In this document: positions 1-9,797 of the stretch, piece by piece | Numbering within the stretch: the first letter of the stretch is position 1 | Layout: the number at the start of each line of letters is the position of its first letter | DNA from: Burkholderia cepacia ATCC 25416 | Lineage (GTDB): Bacteria; Pseudomonadota; Gammaproteobacteria; Burkholderiales; Burkholderiaceae | Length of the DNA: 64,000 bases | Assembly (NCBI RefSeq): GCF_001411495.1 | Contig: NZ_CP012981.1 | Coordinates: 3,596,001 to 3,660,000 of the forward strand | Reading direction: 5' to 3' | Notes under the pieces: model-generated | What the model was told of the DNA's origin: nothing | Seen by the model: the letters and a program-made list of their open reading frames with translations, nothing else | The model's database searches: none | Made by a program: the position numbers and the translations under genes

Positions 1-627
1 GATCGTCAGCACGAATGCGACCCACGGCAGCCAGCCGAGCTTCATCGGCACGCGGTTGTCGGTGGCGAGCCACACGAAGCCTGCGATCAGCGCGGCGGCG
101 GCCGGGCTCGGCAGCCCCTGGAAGAAACGCTTGTCGACGACGCCGATGTTCGTGTTGAAGCGAGCGAGGCGCAGCGCGGCGCCCGAGCAGTAGACGAACG
201 CGGCAAGCCAGCCCCAGCGGCCGAGATCCTTCAGCACCCACTCGTACATCACGAGCGCGGGCGCGACACCGAACGACACCATGTCCGACAGGCTGTCGAA
301 CTGCTCGCCGAACGCGCTCTGCGTATGCGTCATGCGCGCGACGCGCCCGTCCATCCCGTCGAGCACCATCGCCACGAAAATCGCGATTGCGGCGATCTCG
401 AAGCGCACGTTCATCGCCTGCACGACCGCGAAGAAGCCGCAGAACAGCGCGGCGGTCGTGAACGCGTTCGGCAGCAGGTAGATGCCGCGCGTCTTCAGGA
501 ACCGCTGGCGCGCGGCGCGGCGGCTCTCGATCGGCACCGGATCGGCGGCCATCCCCTTGTTGCGGCGGAACGGGCGTGGCGTCTGGCCGGCGCCGTTGCG
601 CGGCCGACGCGGTTTGAATGCGGCCAT
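1..627 (-). CDS. pssA: CDP-diacylglycerol--serine O-phosphatidyltransferase, 3' end cut by the window
   Basis: Makes phosphatidylserine from CDP-diacylglycerol and L-serine at the inner membrane, the first step to phosphatidylethanolamine. The 209 visible residues have a basic N-terminus, a first membrane segment at about 51-70 and another at about 78-91. The CDP-alcohol phosphatidyltransferase signature is complete: D93-G94, A97-R98, G107, D111 and D115. The ATG lies at 625-627, 15 bp downstream of psd, whose product decarboxylates phosphatidylserine, so the two successive steps are co-transcribed. The reading frame is open to the left edge, so roughly the last quarter of a usual protein of about 280 residues is missing. 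Confidence 0.93.
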   Translation of the reverse strand, partial: MAAFKPRRPRNGAGQTPRPFRRNKGMAADPVPIESRRAARQRFLKTRGIYLLPNAFTTAALFCGFFAVVQAMNVRFEIAAIAIFVAMVLDGMDGRVARMTHTQSAFGEQFDSLSDMVSFGVAPALVMYEWVLKDLGRWGWLAAFVYCSGAALRLARFNTNIGVVDKRFFQGLPSPAAAALIAGFVWLATDNRVPMKLGWLPWVAFVLTI

Positions 628-642
628 CGTGCGCCCCGCCGC

Positions 643-1287
643 TTACTGTTCGAGCTCGGCGAGGATCGTCGACGACGCGTAGACCTTCTCGCCGATCGAC
701 ACCTTCGCGCGGCTGCCGAGCGGCAGGTACACGTCGACGCGCGAACCGAAGCGGATGAAACCGTAGCGCTGGCCGCGCGACAGCGGCTCGCCGGCGCGCA
801 CGTAGCAGAGAATCCGGCGTGCGACGAGGCCGGCGATCTGCACGGCGGTCACGGTCTTGCCGCTCGCCGTCTGGATCACGACCGCGTTACGCTCGTTCTC
901 GGTGGACGCCTTGTCGATCGCCGCGTTCAGGAACGCACCCGGGAAGTACTCGACCTTGGAGATCGCGCCATCGACCGGCGAACGCTGCGAATGGACGTTG
1001 AAGACATTCATGAACACGCTGATCTTCAGCGCTTCGCGGTTCGCGTACGGGTCCTGCGCGGTCTCGACCGCGACGATGCGGCCGTCCGCCGGGCACAGCA
1101 CCGCGTTCGGCTGCGCCGGGATCGGGCGCTGCGGATCACGGAAGAACTGGACGACGAAGACGAGCAGCAGCCAGAACGGCCACGCGAAGCCGAAGCCCCC
1201 GACGGCGTGGATCAACAGCGCGATGACGGCAGCAATCGCGATGAACGGCCAGCCTTCGCGCGCGATGATCGGATGAGGATAGTTCAT
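643..1287 (-). CDS. psd: Phosphatidylserine decarboxylase proenzyme (short type)
   Basis: Pyruvoyl enzyme that converts phosphatidylserine to phosphatidylethanolamine. At 214 residues it matches the short bacterial/archaeal-type subfamily. Two hydrophobic segments lie near residues 12-30 and 34-48. The self-cleavage site is the Gly-Ser pair at 181-182 (context RFGSR), where the serine becomes the pyruvoyl group of the small alpha chain. A conserved CPADGR block is at 65-70. It lies directly upstream of pssA, and 127 bp downstream of ilvC on the same strand. A terminator sits between ilvC and psd, so psd-pssA probably also has its own transcript. Confidence 0.95.
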   Translation of the reverse strand: MNYPHPIIAREGWPFIAIAAVIALLIHAVGGFGFAWPFWLLLVFVVQFFRDPQRPIPAQPNAVLCPADGRIVAVETAQDPYANREALKISVFMNVFNVHSQRSPVDGAISKVEYFPGAFLNAAIDKASTENERNAVVIQTASGKTVTAVQIAGLVARRILCYVRAGEPLSRGQRYGFIRFGSRVDVYLPLGSRAKVSIGEKVYASSTILAELEQ

Positions 1288-1331
1288 GGATTCGTTCTGT
1301 GTTCGGTGAATTGCAAAGCCCGTAGCATAAC

Positions 1332-1370
1332 AAAAGCCGCCCGGGGCACTGCTGCCTTCGGGCGGCTTTT
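1332..1370 (-). terminator. Intrinsic terminator after ilvC
   Basis: A 12-bp inverted repeat (1332-1343 with 1359-1370, ending in a GCCGCCCG/CGGGCGGC stem) is flanked by A4 and T4 runs, giving a stem with a 3' U-run when transcribed on the minus strand. It lies about 45 bp beyond the ilvC stop codon and closes the ilvBHC unit. Confidence 0.85.
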
Positions 1371-1375
1371 TGGTA

Positions 1376-1399
1376 CCGGCCCTCTATTCGAGGGGCCGG
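1376..1399 (-). terminator. Second GC-rich hairpin between ilvC and its terminator
   Basis: The arms CCGGCCCTC (1376-1384) and GAGGGGCCGG (1390-1399) form a stem with one bulge and a 5-nt loop. It has no U-run of its own. It sits immediately before the terminator hairpin and may protect the 3' end of the transcript or help termination. Confidence 0.45.
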
Positions 1400-1414
1400 A
1401 ACAGCACGCGGTGC

Positions 1415-2449
<1,035 letters not shown>

Positions 2450-2535
2450 TCAAAAATTCAACAATTCGTTCGGATGGAGTACTGCGGGCCGGGACATGAC
2501 GGCGCACCCGGCGTGCCACTTTGGCAATGTCGGCA

Positions 2536-3027
2536 TCACACCTTCAGGATGCGCTCGCCGCGTCCGATGCCGGAGCTGCCGGTGCGCACGGTCTCGAGGA
2601 TCGCGCCCGCGTCCAGCCCCTGGATGAATGCGTCGAGCTTGTCGCTCGCGCCCGTCAATTCGATCGTGTAGGTCTTTTCGGTCACGTCGATGATACGGCC
2701 GCGGAAAATGTCCGCCATCCGCTTCATTTCTTCGCGCTCCTTGCCCACTGCACGTACCTTGATCAGCATCAGCTCGCGTTCGATGTGTGCACCGTCGGTC
2801 AGGTCCACCACTTTCACCACCTCGATCAGGCGGTTCAGATGCTTCGTGATCTGTTCGATCACGTCGTCGGAGCCAATGGAAACGATGGTGAGCCGCGACA
2901 GCGATTGGTCTTCGGTCGGCGCCACCGTCAAGGTTTCGATGTTGTAGCCGCGTGCGGAAAACAGACCGACCACGCGCGACAGCGCGCCCGGTTCGTTCTC
3001 CAGCAGGACGGAAATGATGTGTCTCAT
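2536..3027 (-). CDS. ilvH: Acetolactate synthase, small regulatory subunit
   Basis: Regulatory subunit of acetohydroxyacid synthase that confers valine feedback inhibition and activates the large subunit. The 163 residues begin with an ACT domain (MRHIISVLLENEPGALSRV at 1-19) followed by the C-terminal small-subunit domain. The frame is open 12 codons further upstream, but the ATG at 3025-3027 gives the standard N-terminus of the family and was chosen. It lies 111 bp downstream of ilvB and 104 bp upstream of ilvC, within one operon. Confidence 0.97.
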   Translation of the reverse strand: MRHIISVLLENEPGALSRVVGLFSARGYNIETLTVAPTEDQSLSRLTIVSIGSDDVIEQITKHLNRLIEVVKVVDLTDGAHIERELMLIKVRAVGKEREEMKRMADIFRGRIIDVTEKTYTIELTGASDKLDAFIQGLDAGAILETVRTGSSGIGRGERILKV

Positions 3028-3138
3028 GTTCGCTTCTTCCAGAATGTGTCCGTGTCGATTCACTCGCGCCGCGCGCCGCCGCGTGCCGCACCGCCCTTCG
3101 TGAAGGCGGCCGCTTCGGTCCAGGCGCGCGTCGCGCCG

Positions 3139-4902
3139 TTACAGGTCTTCCGATCCGAGCAGCATCTCGGTGATGCCCTTGCCGGCCTGTACCATCGGCC
3201 AGACGTTTTCGGTCGGATCGGTCTGGAAGTCGAGAAACACGGTGCGGTCCTTCAGGCGCAGCGCTTCCTTCAGCGCCGGCTCCACATCCGAGGTCTTTTC
3301 GATCCGCATGCCGACATGGCCGTACGCTTCGGCGAGCTTCACGAAGTCAGGCAGCGCATCCATGTACGAATGCGAATAGCGCTTGCTGTATTCGATCTGC
3401 TGCCACTGGCGAACCATGCCGAGATAGCGGTTGTTCAGCGAAATGATCTTCACGGGCGTGTCGTACTGCAGGCAGGTCGACAACTCCTGAATGCACATCT
3501 GGATCGAGCCTTCGCCCGTGATGCACAGCACGTCGTCGTCCGGGTGCGCCATCTTGACGCCCATCGCTGCCGGCAGGCCGAAGCCCATCGTGCCGAGGCC
3601 GCCGGAGTTGATCCAGCGACGCGGCTTGTTGAAACGGTAGAACTGCGCCGCCCACATCTGGTGCTGGCCGACGTCCGAGCACACGAACGCATTGCCGTCC
3701 GTCAGCTCCCACGCCTTCTCGACCACGTACTGCGGCTTGATGATCTCGCTTTCGCGGTCGTACTTCAGGCAGTCCTTCGCGCGCCAGCCCTCGATGTCCT
3801 TCCACCATTGCGCGAGGGCTTCGGTGTCGGGGCCATGCTCGGCCGTCTGCAACTGCTCGATCAGCTCCTTCAGCACCTCCTTCACGTCGCCGACGATCGG
3901 GATGTCGACCTTCACGCGCTTCGAGATCGACGACGGGTCGATGTCGATGTGGATGATCTTGCGCGGACGCGACGCGAAGTGCGCCGGATCGCCGATCACG
4001 CGGTCGTCGAAGCGGGCACCGATCGCGATCAGCACGTCGCAGTGCTGCATCGCCATGTTCGCTTCGTAGGTGCCGTGCATGCCGAGCATGCCGAGGAATT
4101 TCTTGTCCGACGCGCGATAGCCGCCGAGGCCCATCAGCGTGTTCGTGACCGGGTAGCCGAGCAGGTCCGCGAACTGGTTCAGTTCGCGCGACGCGTCGGC
4201 GAGGATGATGCCGCCGCCCGTGTAGATGTACGGACGCTTCGCCGTCAGCAGCAGCGACACGGCCTTGCGGATCTGGCCCGAATGGCCCTTCGTGACGGGG
4301 TTGTACGAACGCAGCGACACGCTCTTGACCGGCTCGTACTGGCACGGCGTCTTCGAGATGTCCTTCGGGATGTCGATCAGCACGGGGCCCGGACGGCCGG
4401 TGCGGGCAATGTAGAACGCCTTCTTGACGGTTTCCGCGAGGTCGCGCACGTCCTTCACGAGGAAGTTGTGCTTCACGCACGGACGCGTGATGCCGACGGT
4501 GTCGCACTCCTGGAAAGCGTCCTGACCGATCGCTGCCGTGGGCACCTGGCCGCTGATCACGACCATCGGGATCGAATCCATGTACGCCGTTGCGATGCCG
4601 GTCACCGCGTTGGTGACACCGGGGCCCGACGTCACGAGGCAGACGCCGACATTGCCGGTGGAACGCGCATACGCATCGGCTGCGTGCACGGCCGCCTGTT
4701 CGTGGCGCACCAGCACGTGCTGAATCTTGTCCTGCTTGTAAAGCTCGTCGTAGATGTAGAGTACCGAGCCGCCGGGGTAGCCCCAGATGAATTCGACGTT
4801 TTCATCGGCCAGTGCCTTCATGAGCACGGTGCCGCCGATGGAGTCGCTATCGGGAGGGGAAAGGGGTTCCGACGTGGAGAATTCCGCGCTGGGCATGTTC
4901 AT
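3139..4902 (-). CDS. ilvB: Acetolactate synthase, large catalytic subunit
   Basis: Thiamine-diphosphate enzyme that joins pyruvate with pyruvate or 2-oxobutyrate, the committed step of branched-chain amino-acid synthesis. From the ATG at 4900-4902 it has 587 residues. GYPGG (41-45) and the catalytic glutamate E68 (RHEQA context) lie in the N-terminal PYR domain. The ThDP motif GEGS, ending in NN about 30 residues later, is in the C-terminal domain. The frame is open 38 codons further upstream, but an AAAGG ribosome-binding site sits just before the chosen ATG. Symbol ilvB or ilvI; the paralogue naming cannot be settled here. Confidence 0.96.
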   Translation of the reverse strand: MNMPSAEFSTSEPLSPPDSDSIGGTVLMKALADENVEFIWGYPGGSVLYIYDELYKQDKIQHVLVRHEQAAVHAADAYARSTGNVGVCLVTSGPGVTNAVTGIATAYMDSIPMVVISGQVPTAAIGQDAFQECDTVGITRPCVKHNFLVKDVRDLAETVKKAFYIARTGRPGPVLIDIPKDISKTPCQYEPVKSVSLRSYNPVTKGHSGQIRKAVSLLLTAKRPYIYTGGGIILADASRELNQFADLLGYPVTNTLMGLGGYRASDKKFLGMLGMHGTYEANMAMQHCDVLIAIGARFDDRVIGDPAHFASRPRKIIHIDIDPSSISKRVKVDIPIVGDVKEVLKELIEQLQTAEHGPDTEALAQWWKDIEGWRAKDCLKYDRESEIIKPQYVVEKAWELTDGNAFVCSDVGQHQMWAAQFYRFNKPRRWINSGGLGTMGFGLPAAMGVKMAHPDDDVLCITGEGSIQMCIQELSTCLQYDTPVKIISLNNRYLGMVRQWQQIEYSKRYSHSYMDALPDFVKLAEAYGHVGMRIEKTSDVEPALKEALRLKDRTVFLDFQTDPTENVWPMVQAGKGITEMLLGSEDL

Positions 4903-5048
4903 TTTGACCTTTCGAATTTTCGGCAAAAAATTGATCGGGTGCTCTCTGCCGGGCTTGTGGCTCGGGTTCAAGCGGCGCGTCCAGTTTGAAGGGCAGGCTT
5001 CTTGGGCCAGCCTCAAATGAGACCATCACTTCATGTTGCGAATCGCTG

Positions 5049-5077
5049 ACGATAGCGGGTCGCGAATGGGTCGTCAA
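5049..5077 (-). promoter_or_regulatory. Sigma-70 promoter of ilvBHC
   Basis: On the minus strand, TTGACG (5077-5072) and TATCGT (5054-5049) are separated by exactly 17 bp. This places transcription start near 5042 and gives a leader of about 140 nt before ilvB. The leader has no clear run of branched-chain codons or terminator/antiterminator pair, so no attenuator is called. The 4903-5257 gap also carries the promoter region of the divergent sigma-factor gene. Confidence 0.6.
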
Positions 5078-5257
5078 GCAAAATATCCCGCAGCGCATCA
5101 TGGGCCCCGCCCGGCACCCCGCCGCCGCGGCTCGCGCGCAACGTGCGACGCCCGCCCCGGTGCCAAGCGGCACGAAAATTTGATAGCATCCGCGGGTTTT
5201 ACGAAATTTTTCGACCTTTTTCACCACGCAGCGGCCCGCAGCGCATACCTTCACGGA

Positions 5258-5821
5258 ATGGCATCAGACAAGGAACTCGCCGACTTTCTGGCGGGCGTCG
5301 AAAGGCGCGCGTTCAAGCAGGCCGCGTACGCCGTGCGTGACGACGATGCGTCGCTCGACATCGTGCAGGACGCGATGATCAAGCTTGCGGAGAAGTACGG
5401 CGACCGGCCGGCGGCCGAGCTGCCGCTGCTTTTTCAGCGGATCCTGCAGAACGCGATCCACGACTGGTTCCGCCGGCAGAAGGTCCGCAACACGTGGGTC
5501 ACGCTGTTCTCGTCGCTGAACAACACCGACGACGACGACTTCGACCCGCTCGAAACCCTCGAATCCGCGGACGACAACGCGGGCGTCGAAAGCAGCGAGC
5601 ACCGCCTCGAACGAGAGCAGGTTCTGGCCCTGATCGACGAAGAAATCCAGAAACTTCCGACGCGTCAACGGGAAGCGTTCCTGATGCGTTATTGGGAAGA
5701 TATGGATGTCGCCGAGACTGCCGCCGCAATGGGGTGCTCCGAGGGCAGCGTCAAGACGCACTGCTCGCGAGCCACCCACACCCTGGCGCAAGCGCTCAAG
5801 GCCAAAGGAATCACGCTATGA
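5258..5821 (+). CDS. RNA polymerase sigma factor, ECF-type (sigma-70 family)
   Basis: Directs RNA polymerase to a specific promoter set. The 187 residues comprise a region 2 (about 10-75, with the DWFRRQKVRN stretch at 69-78), an acidic linker (90-115) and a region 4 helix-turn-helix (about 125-180, containing LPTRQREAFLMRYWE and the recognition segment GCSEGSVKTHCSR). The ATG at 5258 gives the normal family length; the upstream extension of the frame has unusual composition. Its stop overlaps the start of the next gene (ATGA), which codes for a single-span membrane protein, the position usually held by an anti-sigma factor. Regulon and signal unknown. Confidence 0.9.
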   Translation: MASDKELADFLAGVERRAFKQAAYAVRDDDASLDIVQDAMIKLAEKYGDRPAAELPLLFQRILQNAIHDWFRRQKVRNTWVTLFSSLNNTDDDDFDPLETLESADDNAGVESSEHRLEREQVLALIDEEIQKLPTRQREAFLMRYWEDMDVAETAAAMGCSEGSVKTHCSRATHTLAQALKAKGITL

Positions 5822-6252
5822 GCTCCGCTCCCGCAAATCGAGAACACGAATTCGCGCTGAAGGTGCGCCGCGCGCTGGACGAGCGCGCGGCCGACCTGCC
5901 TGCCGCGACCACCGACCGTCTGGCCGCCGCCCGCCGGGCTGCGCTCGCGCGCAAGAAGCCCGAAGCCGCGACCGTGCCGGTGTTCGTGCCGGCCTTCGCC
6001 GGCGCGGCCGGTGCGTACGGCACGGCGCCCGCGGGCCGCCCGCAGGCCGGCCGCCCGTCGTTCGCGCGCCGCCTGCTGCGCGCGTGGCCGCTGGCGCTGC
6101 TGCTCGCGGGGCTCGTCGGCATCGCCTACTGGGAAGACATGCAGCGCACCGCCGAACTCGCCGACATCGACGCGGCGATGCTCAGCGACGACCTGCCGCT
6201 CAACGCGTATCTCGATCACGGGTTCAACGCGTATCTGTCGCGTGCGCACTAA
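5818..6252 (+). CDS. DUF3619 family single-span membrane protein, candidate anti-sigma factor
   Basis: The 144-residue protein has a charged N-terminal cytoplasmic half (1-50), an Ala/Pro/Gly linker, one membrane segment at about 89-105 and a short acidic C-terminal tail predicted outside. The family is uncharacterised (DUF3619). It starts in a 4-bp ATGA overlap with the sigma-factor gene, implying coupled translation and matched dose. By position and topology it could hold the sigma factor at the membrane. It lacks an obvious zinc HxxxCxxC anti-sigma motif, so this role is inference only. Confidence 0.8.
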   Translation: MSSAPANREHEFALKVRRALDERAADLPAATTDRLAAARRAALARKKPEAATVPVFVPAFAGAAGAYGTAPAGRPQAGRPSFARRLLRAWPLALLLAGLVGIAYWEDMQRTAELADIDAAMLSDDLPLNAYLDHGFNAYLSRAH

Positions 6253-6278
6253 CAGACAATAACGAGGGGATCGCACGG

Positions 6279-7037
6279 GTGAGTCAGAAGCGCGGCCTGG
6301 CCGTATTTTTCGGATGCGTAATCGCGATCGCCGTTTCCTACGTCGCCACGTACCCACGATTCCACCCGGCCCCCGCGACGCCCACCGCCGCGGCCAACAG
6401 CCCTGCCGCGCCCGCATCGGCCGCGACCGGGCTGACCACCGAACTCCCCCCGCTGCCCCTGCCGCTGCCGGCCGCGTCCGGCCCGCTGTCCTGGGCGCGC
6501 CTCACGCCGGCGCAACACGCGGCACTCGCGCCGTTCGCCGACCAGTGGGATGGCTTCAGCGACGCACGCAAGCGCAAATGGCTGAAGATCGCGTCGCGTT
6601 TCGCGAAGTTGACGCCCGATGATCAAAAGCGCCTGCAGGACCGGATGACCGAATGGGCGCGGATGACGCCCGAGCAGCGCCGCGTCGCGCGCGAGAACTA
6701 CCAGAGTGCGAAGGAGCTGTCCGCGCAGGCGCGCGAGCGGGCCTGGAAGGCGTACCAGCAACTCCCCGAGGAGCAGAAGGAACGTCTCGCGGCCGCCGAG
6801 CGCCGCCGCCGGCCGAGCGTCGTCAGCGCGCCGCCGACCGTCGCCGACCGTGACGTCCGTCGCCTCGTCAATTCGCACGATCACGCCGCAAGCGGCGCAG
6901 CCACCGCGCCGGCACCCGTCTCGGCCGCCGCCGCGCAGCCGGTGCCCGCGTCGTCGACGGCCGGCACCGCGTCCGCGCCGGCCGCCGTGGCGCCCGTGTC
7001 GCCCGCGGACGCCCCCTCGCTGTTCAAGGGCTCCTGA
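6279..7037 (+). CDS. DUF3106 domain protein with N-terminal membrane anchor
   Basis: The 252-residue protein starts at GTG (6279), with an ACGAGGGG ribosome-binding site about ten bases upstream. A membrane anchor or uncleaved signal lies at about 8-24, followed by an Ala/Pro-rich stretch. Residues about 65-165 form the DUF3106 domain, rich in Trp and in repeated segments such as LTPAQ, RKRKW, MTPEQR and LPEEQKE. The C-terminus is low-complexity Ala/Pro. It is predicted to be periplasmic. It is third in the sigma-factor operon, 26 bp after DUF3619. Molecular function unknown. Confidence 0.82.
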   Translation: MSQKRGLAVFFGCVIAIAVSYVATYPRFHPAPATPTAAANSPAAPASAATGLTTELPPLPLPLPAASGPLSWARLTPAQHAALAPFADQWDGFSDARKRKWLKIASRFAKLTPDDQKRLQDRMTEWARMTPEQRRVARENYQSAKELSAQARERAWKAYQQLPEEQKERLAAAERRRRPSVVSAPPTVADRDVRRLVNSHDHAASGAATAPAPVSAAAAQPVPASSTAGTASAPAAVAPVSPADAPSLFKGS

Positions 7038-7043
7038 GCGGCC

Positions 7044-7550
7044 GTGGCGAACGCCCGCGCCCCCGAAACCCCGGCCGCCGCGCCGTCCGTGCGGCGGCGT
7101 CTCGCCGCGCTGCTCTACGAAGGCGTGCTGCTGTTCGGTGTGGTGTTCTTCGCCGGACTCGCGTTCAGCCTCGCGACGCAGCAACGCAACGGCCTCGTCC
7201 ATCACAACCTGCTCGCCGCCTGGATCGCGCTCGTGGTCGGCGCGTACTTCGTCTGGTTCTGGACCCACGGCGGCCAGACGCTGCCGATGAAGACATGGCG
7301 GCTGCGGCTCGAATCGTCGAACGGCCGACCGCTGAGCGCGGGCCACGCGCTCGTCCGCTATGCGCTCGGCTGGCTGTGGTTCCTGCCGCCGCTCGCGCTG
7401 CATCCGCTCCTCGGCCTGTCGGTACCCGTCACGCTCGCGCTCACCGCCGCGTGGATCGTCGTGTGGGCCGGCGCGGCCCGGCTGCATACCGGCCGCCAGT
7501 TTCCGCACGACCGGATCGCACGCACGCGCGTCGTCGCCATCCCGCGTTGA
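7044..7550 (+). CDS. RDD family integral membrane protein
   Basis: The 168-residue protein starts at GTG (7044), 6 bp after the preceding stop. It has hydrophobic segments at about 20-44, 52-72, 105-125 and 128-145. The basic PSVRRRLAALLYEG N-terminal block and the later LPMKTWRLRL segment are typical of the RDD family of small polytopic proteins. It ends the sigma-factor unit. The family has been linked to transport in a few bacteria, but no substrate can be named here. Confidence 0.82.
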   Translation: MANARAPETPAAAPSVRRRLAALLYEGVLLFGVVFFAGLAFSLATQQRNGLVHHNLLAAWIALVVGAYFVWFWTHGGQTLPMKTWRLRLESSNGRPLSAGHALVRYALGWLWFLPPLALHPLLGLSVPVTLALTAAWIVVWAGAARLHTGRQFPHDRIARTRVVAIPR

Positions 7551-7719
7551 CGCGTTGAAGCGCTGACGCACCGCATTCACCAGACGAAAGCACGTCGCCG
7601 AGGCGCCCACCCGCCCGGCCCGGCAGCCTTGCCGGACAAGCGCCGGACGTTCCGTACGGCAGGTCACACAACGTCCCGACATTCACTGCTAAACACCTTG
7701 CAGCGGTCGTAATAAGAAC

Positions 7720-7746
7720 GTCTCGTGACTGTCACGGCACAGTCAC
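7720..7746 (+). promoter_or_regulatory. Pho-box-like direct repeat upstream of the PlcP-GT4-DgkA operon
   Basis: CTGTCAC (7729-7735), four bases, then CAGTCAC (7740-7746) form a direct repeat with the 11-bp period of the PhoB consensus CTGTCAT-N4-CTGTCAT. A weaker third GTC core lies one period upstream (7720-7722). The site ends 46 bp before the plcP start. The same bases also form an inverted repeat, GTGACTG/CAGTCAC (7725-7731 with 7740-7746), so another dimeric regulator is an alternative reading. No strong -10 is visible. Confidence 0.55.
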
Positions 7747-7792
7747 GCCCGCATGGCGGAATGCCGGTAATGTCAACCGGCGCGAGTCATGC

Positions 7793-8731
7793 ATGGGCCA
7801 GAAAACGTCTGCGACCTCCCTGTTCCGTCACCCTCTCGGCGCCCGCGCCGCCACCGCCTTCCTGTCCGGTTCCGCCGCAACCGACGGGCGGGTGTCGCAA
7901 GAACCGCCTGCCGGTCACGCCACGCGGCATGACGACCCCGACTCGTCCGCGCATCGCTACCGCACCATCTGGCTGTCCGACATCCACCTCGGTTCGAGCG
8001 GCTGCCAGGCGCCGTACCTGCTCGACTTCCTGCGCCACAACGATTCGGAGTACCTGTACCTCGTCGGCGACATCATCGACGGCTGGCAACTGAAAAAGGG
8101 CTGGTACTGGCCGCAGGCGCACAACGACGTCGTGCAGAAGATCCTGCGCAAGGCGCGCAAGGGGACGCAGGTCGTCTACATCCCGGGCAATCACGACGAA
8201 GGCGCGCGGCAGTTCTGCGACCTCGCGTTCGGCGACATCCAGGTGCGCGGCGAGGCGTTCCACACGACGCTCGCAGGCAAACGTTTGTGGATCGTGCACG
8301 GCGACCTGTTCGACGGCGTGATCCAGCACGCGAAATGGCTCGCGTACCTCGGCGACACGCTCTACACGCTGATCCTCGTGCTGAACCGCTGGTTCAACCG
8401 GATCCGCAGCCGGCTCGGCTTCCAGTACTGGTCGCTGTCGCAGTACCTGAAGCACCAGGTCAAGAACGCCGTCAACTTCATCTCGCAGTTCGAGACCGTG
8501 ATGACCGACGAGGCGCGCCGCCGCGGCTGCGACGGCGTCGTGTGCGGGCACATCCACAAGGCGGAGATCCGCGACATCGACGGCGTGCTGTACTGCAACG
8601 ACGGCGACTGGGTCGAGAGCCTGTCCGCACTCGTCGAAACGATGGAAGGCGAACTGAAGATCGTCTACTGGACGGTGATGCGCACCGCACCGTCGGAAAC
8701 CACGTCGCGCAAGGCCAAGGCCACTGCCTGA
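7793..8731 (+). CDS. plcP: PlcP-type metallophosphoesterase (annotated in databases as UDP-2,3-diacylglucosamine diphosphatase)
   Basis: Calcineurin-like phosphoesterase with all metal-binding motifs: D63-x-H65 (SDIHLG), GDIIDGW (92-98), GNHDE (132-136), HGD (169-171) and GHIH (252-255). The features CQAPYLLDFLRHND, GWYWPQAHNDVVQKILRKARKG and DGVVCGHIHKAEIRDIDG match my memory of PlcP, the phosphate-starvation phospholipase C of Sinorhizobium, which splits phosphatidylcholine or phosphatidylethanolamine to diacylglycerol. LpxH-like activity is the alternative. The next genes code for a GT4 transferase and diacylglycerol kinase, and a Pho-box-like site lies upstream. The first ~50 residues are unconserved; a GTG 33 codons downstream (codon 34) could be the real start. 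Confidence 0.85.
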   Translation: MGQKTSATSLFRHPLGARAATAFLSGSAATDGRVSQEPPAGHATRHDDPDSSAHRYRTIWLSDIHLGSSGCQAPYLLDFLRHNDSEYLYLVGDIIDGWQLKKGWYWPQAHNDVVQKILRKARKGTQVVYIPGNHDEGARQFCDLAFGDIQVRGEAFHTTLAGKRLWIVHGDLFDGVIQHAKWLAYLGDTLYTLILVLNRWFNRIRSRLGFQYWSLSQYLKHQVKNAVNFISQFETVMTDEARRRGCDGVVCGHIHKAEIRDIDGVLYCNDGDWVESLSALVETMEGELKIVYWTVMRTAPSETTSRKAKATA

Positions 8732-8762
8732 CACAACCCCGCACCTACAGGACATTGCCGCG

Positions 8763-9797
8763 ATGAAGATCATGATCGTCACCGACGCGTGGGAACCGCA
8801 GGTCAACGGCGTCGTGCGCACGCTGAAGAGCACGTCGCGCGAACTCACCGCGCTCGGCCACCGCGTCGAACTGCTGACGCCGCTGGAATTCCGCACGGTG
8901 CCCTGCCCGACCTACCCCGAGATCCGCCTGTCGATCCTGCCGTACCGCAAGCTGCGCGCGCGGATCGACGCGTTCGCCCCCGACGCGCTGCACATCGCGA
9001 CCGAAGGCCCGCTCGGCCTCGCCGCGCGGCGCTATGCACGTTCGCGCAAGCTGCCGTACACGACCGCGTATCACACGCGCTTTCCGGAGTACGTGCAGGC
9101 GCGCTTCGGCATCCCGCTCGCGGCGACCTACCGCTTCCTGCACTGGTTCCATGGCCCGTCGCTCGCGGTGATGGCGCCGACGCCGGTGGTCAAGCAGGAT
9201 CTCGAGAAATTCGGCTTCACGAACGTCGTGCTGTGGACCCGCGGCGTCGACCTCGACGTGTTCCGGCCGATGGAATCGAAGGTGCTCAATACCGCGCGGC
9301 CGATCTTCCTCTATGTCGGCCGCGTCGCGATCGAGAAGAACGTCGAGGCGTTCCTGCGCCTCGACCTGCCCGGCTCGAAATGGGTCGCCGGCGAAGGCCC
9401 CGCGCTCGCGGAACTGAAGTCGCGCTATCCGGAAGCAAACTATCTCGGCGTGCTGTCACAGGCCGAGCTCGCGAAGGTGTATGCTGCGGCCGACGTGTTC
9501 GTGTTCCCGAGTCGCACCGACACGTTCGGCCTCGTGCTGCTCGAGGCGCTCGCCTGCGGCACGCCGGTTGCCGCGTATCCCGTGACGGGCCCGATCGACG
9601 TGCTCGGCGAAGGCGACGCCGGCGCGATGCACGAGGACCTGCAGGAAGCCTGCCTCGAAGCGCTGAAGATCGAACGCGCGACTGCGCGCGCATGGGCCGA
9701 ACGCTTTTCGTGGCGCGCGGCGTCCGAGCAGTTCGCGTCGCATCTGAAGCCGCTGCCGAAGACCGCGTACTCGCCAGCAGAAGGTGCCGCCGTTTGA
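8763..9797 (+). CDS. GT4 family glycosyltransferase, candidate diacylglycerol glycosyltransferase
   Basis: The 344-residue GT-B enzyme has an N-terminal acceptor domain (IVTDAWEPQVNGVVRTL at 5-21; TAYHTRFPEYV near 100) and a C-terminal nucleotide-sugar domain (FLYVGRVAIEKN, then the TDTFGLVLLEALACGTP block holding the family's Glu). It resembles the sulfolipid/mannosyl-lipid branch of GT4 (SQD2, MgtA, Agt-like). It starts 31 bp after plcP and overlaps dgkA by 4 bp. If PlcP releases diacylglycerol, this enzyme would glycosylate it to a phosphorus-free membrane lipid. Sugar donor and acceptor are not shown by sequence. Confidence 0.85.
   Translation: MKIMIVTDAWEPQVNGVVRTLKSTSRELTALGHRVELLTPLEFRTVPCPTYPEIRLSILPYRKLRARIDAFAPDALHIATEGPLGLAARRYARSRKLPYTTAYHTRFPEYVQARFGIPLAATYRFLHWFHGPSLAVMAPTPVVKQDLEKFGFTNVVLWTRGVDLDVFRPMESKVLNTARPIFLYVGRVAIEKNVEAFLRLDLPGSKWVAGEGPALAELKSRYPEANYLGVLSQAELAKVYAAADVFVFPSRTDTFGLVLLEALACGTPVAAYPVTGPIDVLGEGDAGAMHEDLQEACLEALKIERATARAWAERFSWRAASEQFASHLKPLPKTAYSPAEGAAV

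Noticed and set aside
4903..5042. Attenuator or leader peptide before ilvB
   Set aside because: No short frame rich in Leu/Val/Ile codons and no terminator/antiterminator pair was found; only a tiny ATG-AAG-TGA frame is present.
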